NCBI GenBank assembly: GCA_008477525.1
Contig: SPDT01000005.1
Location: 4,898,001 to 4,962,000 of the forward strand
Origin: Hypomyces perniciosus
Taxonomy: Eukaryota > Ascomycota > Sordariomycetes > Hypocreales > Hypocreaceae
Direction of reading: 5' to 3'
Length of the DNA: 64,000 nt
Below are positions 60,401-64,000 of this stretch, piece after piece. A program made the position numbers and the translations under genes. Below the pieces are notes generated by a model. It was not told the origin of the DNA. It ran no database searches and saw only the letters and a program-made list of their open reading frames with translations. The first letter of the stretch is position 1, and each line of letters starts with the position of its first letter.

Positions 60401-61240
60401 ATCGGGGTCTTCTTCCGCCTCCTCAAACGAGTTCCACGCAAATAGAGACTGATCATCGGTGTGCTGGATAATCTCCTCTTGAAGTCTCGTGAATGCGCGA
60501 CGGCCTTCTCCATAGAGAAGGGGCATGTTGACTTGAAACAAACCCATCAAGCTGTATGCGGTGTCTTCCAGTCTGGTGGTATTTCGGTGAGACGCCCACG
60601 CCATACGCGCGGATACGCTCAGCTGAAGAGGGTCAATTCTGCCATCCAAGACCTCCTCATCGATATCGGTGATTTTGCTAATCGCTCTCGTGAATGTTAC
60701 TGGTATGTCCTTTTGTCCCAGAAAGGTCCAGTTGTTGGCATAGAAAAGAACGACTTTGGGCGCAATGAGCTCCTGCAGTGTCCACCCTCTTGTGAACCAT
60801 CGACTGTTTCGAAGACGCGACAAGAGTGCCGTTGAGTCCCCTTCACCTGCAGTTGCGGGTTCCACATCAGATAGAAAAGCATAACACTCGGTGGATCGTT
60901 TGTACCAGAGATACATTGAATTGATGGCCTCAGAGAGCTCTGCGCTGCTCGTTTTGTCGATACAGCACGTATCCACCCAAATGTACGAGAGTCCTCGACT
61001 GACAGCAAGTTGAGCGGCATTTTGGACTTTGATGAATCCTCTCTTCAAGGCAATCGACCGCTTGTTTTTGTCCGGTGTCTTTGGCGACAATGCTCTCACT
61101 TGTGACCACCCCCTCAACCGCCGCAGTTGCTGGATGGTGATCTCCTCATCGCCCCATGTGTGGGATAAGATGGCATACGGAGGAACCGCATCGTCGCTCA
61201 CGTCGACCAGCTCCAGGCTCCGTGCGTCTAGCAGGCGCAT
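57467..61240 (-). pseudogene. HET-domain ankyrin protein interrupted by one in-frame TAG
   Basis: Intronless gene starting at 61240. The HET domain (residues about 20-175) shows YAILSHTWGDEEITIQQL, YIWVDTCCIDK and RGWTLQELIAP; HET proteins act in vegetative incompatibility and cell death. A middle region without clear match follows, then ankyrin repeats from about residue 680 (GLAPLHWAVAGGSIRCVRLL, GDTALHLAAA). Codon 803 is TAG (58832-58834): FFKDVME-stop-GYLHVGLAPRNDYEETPLHR. The same frame then stays open for 454 codons, with more ankyrin repeats and a disordered Pro-rich tail, to 57467. A single C-to-T change (CAG to TAG) explains it. A 69-nt in-frame splice with a poor GTAGCC donor could skip the stop but would cut through an ankyrin repeat, so I prefer a nonsense allele. 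Confidence 0.85.
57861..58040 (-). repeat. Six tandem 30-nt units in the HET gene tail
   Basis: Six units of exactly 30 nt (starts 57861, 57891, 57921, 57951, 57981, 58011), each encoding a decapeptide of the type QSAPxxYAPN. Further degenerate copies flank the array. It lies downstream of the in-frame TAG but is still in frame. Confidence 0.9.
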
Positions 61241-64000
61241 CGTTCAAGGGCCATAACCGGAACAAGAACTGTTGATCGGAAAGAGGAAACCTCGACATTT
61301 CATAGAGACAGGAAGGGCATGTGGCCACTTGAGCGATATTGAGAGCCATCATATCCAACATCCATCTGCCCCAGCCAGCAATGGGCTTTGTCCTAGGCTG
61401 ACCAGTGAGGCAGCCTTGGGCGGCTGAATTGTGGCTGTATCAGCTGCATTTGTGCAACTATCGATGCACGAAGGGTCAGCCGCCCAATGAAACATTGTGT
61501 ACGAAGCAATAGGGTGCTATTGTGCTTCGTGGCGTCGTCGCCCTGGCCATGTTTGCTGCTAAAATGGAGTGAATGAGGGAAAGCTTCAAGTTGCCAACAG
61601 CCAATTCTGTGAAGATGAGAGATGTGATGCCTGACCACTTGCCAATTCTGGTGCCGCTAGGACCAGGGCCATTGCTCCCGAGAACTTATAGCGCGTATTG
61701 CGCCAGAGTTGCCCTCATTGTGTGGCAAATGAACTACTCTTCACTTATACTCTTCTTCACTTCATCCTACATATTCTCATTCAAATTGTAACTTTCGAAT
61801 CGGTAATGGTTTTTATTTTGTGGTGACAGGGTAGACAACCTTTGTATATGAATGAATGGATGCATGTGTTGTTATTCCGAACAGCATCACCCAACTCCAA
61901 CACTTCATGAGACCCCTCCCTCTATGTTCAACTTGCTTATGGAACACACATTATAAAACCCATAAACATCTAAGAAATCTGAAAGTAAGCAGTGGGGGTA
62001 TTTTATGTTAGCTTGGTGCCTTTCGGTTCTTCAGATGAGCTCCAACCTCGTGGCATGGAAACATAGTCGCCAAAGACATCAATCTCCAGATTTCATAGAA
62101 CGCAATCACTCAGATTCACTCGGCCGGGTTTAGATGAGTATCAGGCTCCCAATCCGACCAGATTCATCACCACAAGGGCGAATGAGGAGATTCCCAACCT
62201 GTAAGAGAGCCGGAAATAGGAAATGAATTGTAGGTCTCCGTAATATAGAGATTAGCTAAAGCTGTTGGGTCTGGCGGTAATGCTTATGAAGAGCCCACGC
62301 CACTTACAGCTGCTTACCCTACACTCAGCCACCAACAAAGTAAAGACCAGTGTTTTCCGTACTTAATAGAGGTTGCATTCATAGTTAAATACTCGACATA
62401 TTAATTTATCCAATAACTTCACCGAAGCTGATTAAGTTTCTTCTCTTTACTGGCATGATCGCGATCTCAATTACTCAGCGGGGCTAAAAGCTCCTCCTCA
62501 CATCTTGCGCTTGGTGTATTAATTCTTCTGTCCTGCAATAACAGACAGCCTTCACAAGCCTTCGCTGGAGTTTCCAGTAAATTACCATTTGTTGGTTTTC
62601 GTAATAGGTACCAAAATGCCTAAGCATTTTCTCCTTGGAAGGAGTATACTGAAGATGCAGCCAAATGGCTCTCGAACTTCGCGGTGCGAATGCTAGAGGG
62701 CGGTGGTTAGATTAGGTGATTAATTTGGATGCGAATGTCTTGTGCTACAAGGAGACGCAAAAAAATGCGGTTTGGGGTAGAGTTGTAAGATGAGATCGGC
62801 ACGGTCCTATTTGGATGCAGAGCAGCAATAGTAGAAGTGCCATGTTTCATGATGCTTAAGAAATGGTGTGTGGTGATAGGACGAAAACGCCAAGACGCTG
62901 GAGCTGCAACGATAAAGCATTAATATACTCCGTACACTGAGATGAGAACGACTTAGCGGATATAATGGCTTAGTTTGACCCGATCGTCTTCCCTCTACTC
63001 GTACTACTCCATATTGTGGAGCGAATCCGCAAGTGGCGGAATGTTAATAGCGCTATATTGAGACTTTACCATGCCTAATGGCCGAGTGCCGATAAAAAGA
63101 AATATGTTGATGCAGTTTGCCATCATGTCTTGTCAAAGATAGGCTCAGCTCGGCCCGTAAGAGTCCAAACTCCGGTAGAGTCATTCTTGCGTGCCGGATT
63201 ACCGCAGACGGAGACGAGGCCAATCAGAGATTATTAGATTCAGTTTCACATGTTTTTTTATATTGTCAAGCTCCTTAATCGGAGAAAAAAAAATCTGTTT
63301 CCCCATTGTGGCTATGCCGACCACGTTCTGGATTTTATTAGCTCGAGGACTTTTTCTCATACTAGGAGACACGTCAGATTTTTTTAATACGATAAGAAGG
63401 ATTGGTTGGTTTCATTCACTATTGGCTAATGCAAAGCTCTGCAATCATGAATTGCATTCGGGCGGGCCTATGGAGTTTCTATGTGTCTCGTTTCGTAGAT
63501 TAAACTGACCGAGAGGCATCAAAGCCGGATATCATATTAGTGCGAAAAGAGCTGCAATCGTGGGCATTCGTGCTCTTAATTGTGGCTACTAGTATATTCG
63601 AAACATTTACTATCTCCGCGGACTGGTCATGGTCTCCATGACTGGCAGCTAATTCAAGCTTTCCTTTGTCTCTTGGCTACCTACTAATCTTAATACCTGT
63701 GTTGATTTAACTAGACAACCATTGAGGGCAAGATATCAACAAGCGCATTTAAGATACTGACCGACTGTTCCGGATCTTAAAAGGTGGCTGCATTCTGAGA
63801 AATAGGGTGGTTTGTAAGGGGTACCTTGGAGTTGTTAGTCTATCAAGCGCTTACACCAAACCACCAGCAAACGATCTTCCCGTACTCGGCCTCGGACTGA
63901 TTTACCAGAGCACAGCATAGCCACCCCCATTACTCCCACGTATGAGGTATTTCCAGGAAATCCCTCAGCACACAGGGGAAAAATCTTTGACCGCTTCTAA
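61241..64000. other. Gene-free right end of the window
   Basis: 2.8 kb. The first part is the HET gene promoter. Beyond 61.8 kb the sequence is AT-rich with many stops on both strands; only short frames (63191-63508) without motif are open. One copy of TACTCCGTA lies at 62926. No gene recognised. Confidence 0.55.

Noticed and set aside
1..64000. CRISPR array, secondary-metabolite cluster or operon
   Set aside because: No spaced direct repeats of the right size, no polyketide or peptide synthase genes, and genes are spaced and intron-bearing as in fungi.

Overview
The window is nuclear DNA of a filamentous ascomycete (Pezizomycotina). Genes carry short GT-AG introns (mostly 46-140 nt) with CTAAC/CTGAC-type branch sites. 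A class II hydrophobin, a HET-domain ankyrin protein, a fungal CorA-like transporter and Tc1/mariner debris point to the Sordariomycetes, most likely Hypocreales. The order-level call is inference. I saw no prokaryotic operons, CRISPR arrays, rRNA or convincing tRNA.

Layout. 1-3.0 kb: no gene recognised. 3.0-3.4 kb (+): class II hydrophobin. 3.65-6.1 kb (-): multi-intron yeast-type amino acid permease. 7.7-9.3 kb (+): CorA-like transporter. 9.3-12.4 kb (-): protein kinase joined to a probable beta-propeller C-terminal half, cut by one in-frame stop. 12.4-17.5 kb: long non-coding stretch leading to a JEN-type carboxylate transporter (+). 20.4-22.5 kb: relics of a TRK potassium transporter and of a Tc1/mariner transposase.

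23-32.6 kb is a housekeeping block: LEA-like hydrophilic protein (+), GTR1 (+), SHP1/p47 (-), MIM1 (+), OXA1 (+), URC4 (-). 32.6-36.5 kb is gene-free and rich in simple repeats. Next come a small secreted protein (+) and an 83-aa orphan (-). A second housekeeping block runs 39.1-51.3 kb: FAL1/eIF4A-III helicase (-), SF3a60/PRP9 (+), SLX1 (+) and a KDM5-family histone demethylase (+). A broken GTP cyclohydrolase I copy (-) follows, then TAF11 (+), a bZIP factor (+), and at 57.5-61.2 kb a HET-ankyrin gene (-) also cut by one in-frame stop. The last 2.7 kb holds nothing I recognise.

Themes. (1) The 9-mer TACGGAGTA/TACTCCGTA occurs at 22 sites I located by eye, all outside intact coding exons. 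A sister form, TACGAAGTA/TACTTCGTA, occurs at 9 more. They sometimes overlap into perfect palindromes or hairpins. About 0.5 copies of one 9-mer are expected by chance in 64 kb. This is the most unusual signal in the window. (2) The two genes that look like self/non-self or signalling receptors (kinase-propeller and HET-ankyrin) each have exactly one in-frame nonsense codon with a long intact downstream frame, suggesting recent or allelic inactivation. (3) Three older relics (TRK, transposase, GTP cyclohydrolase I) show gene decay between otherwise conserved genes.
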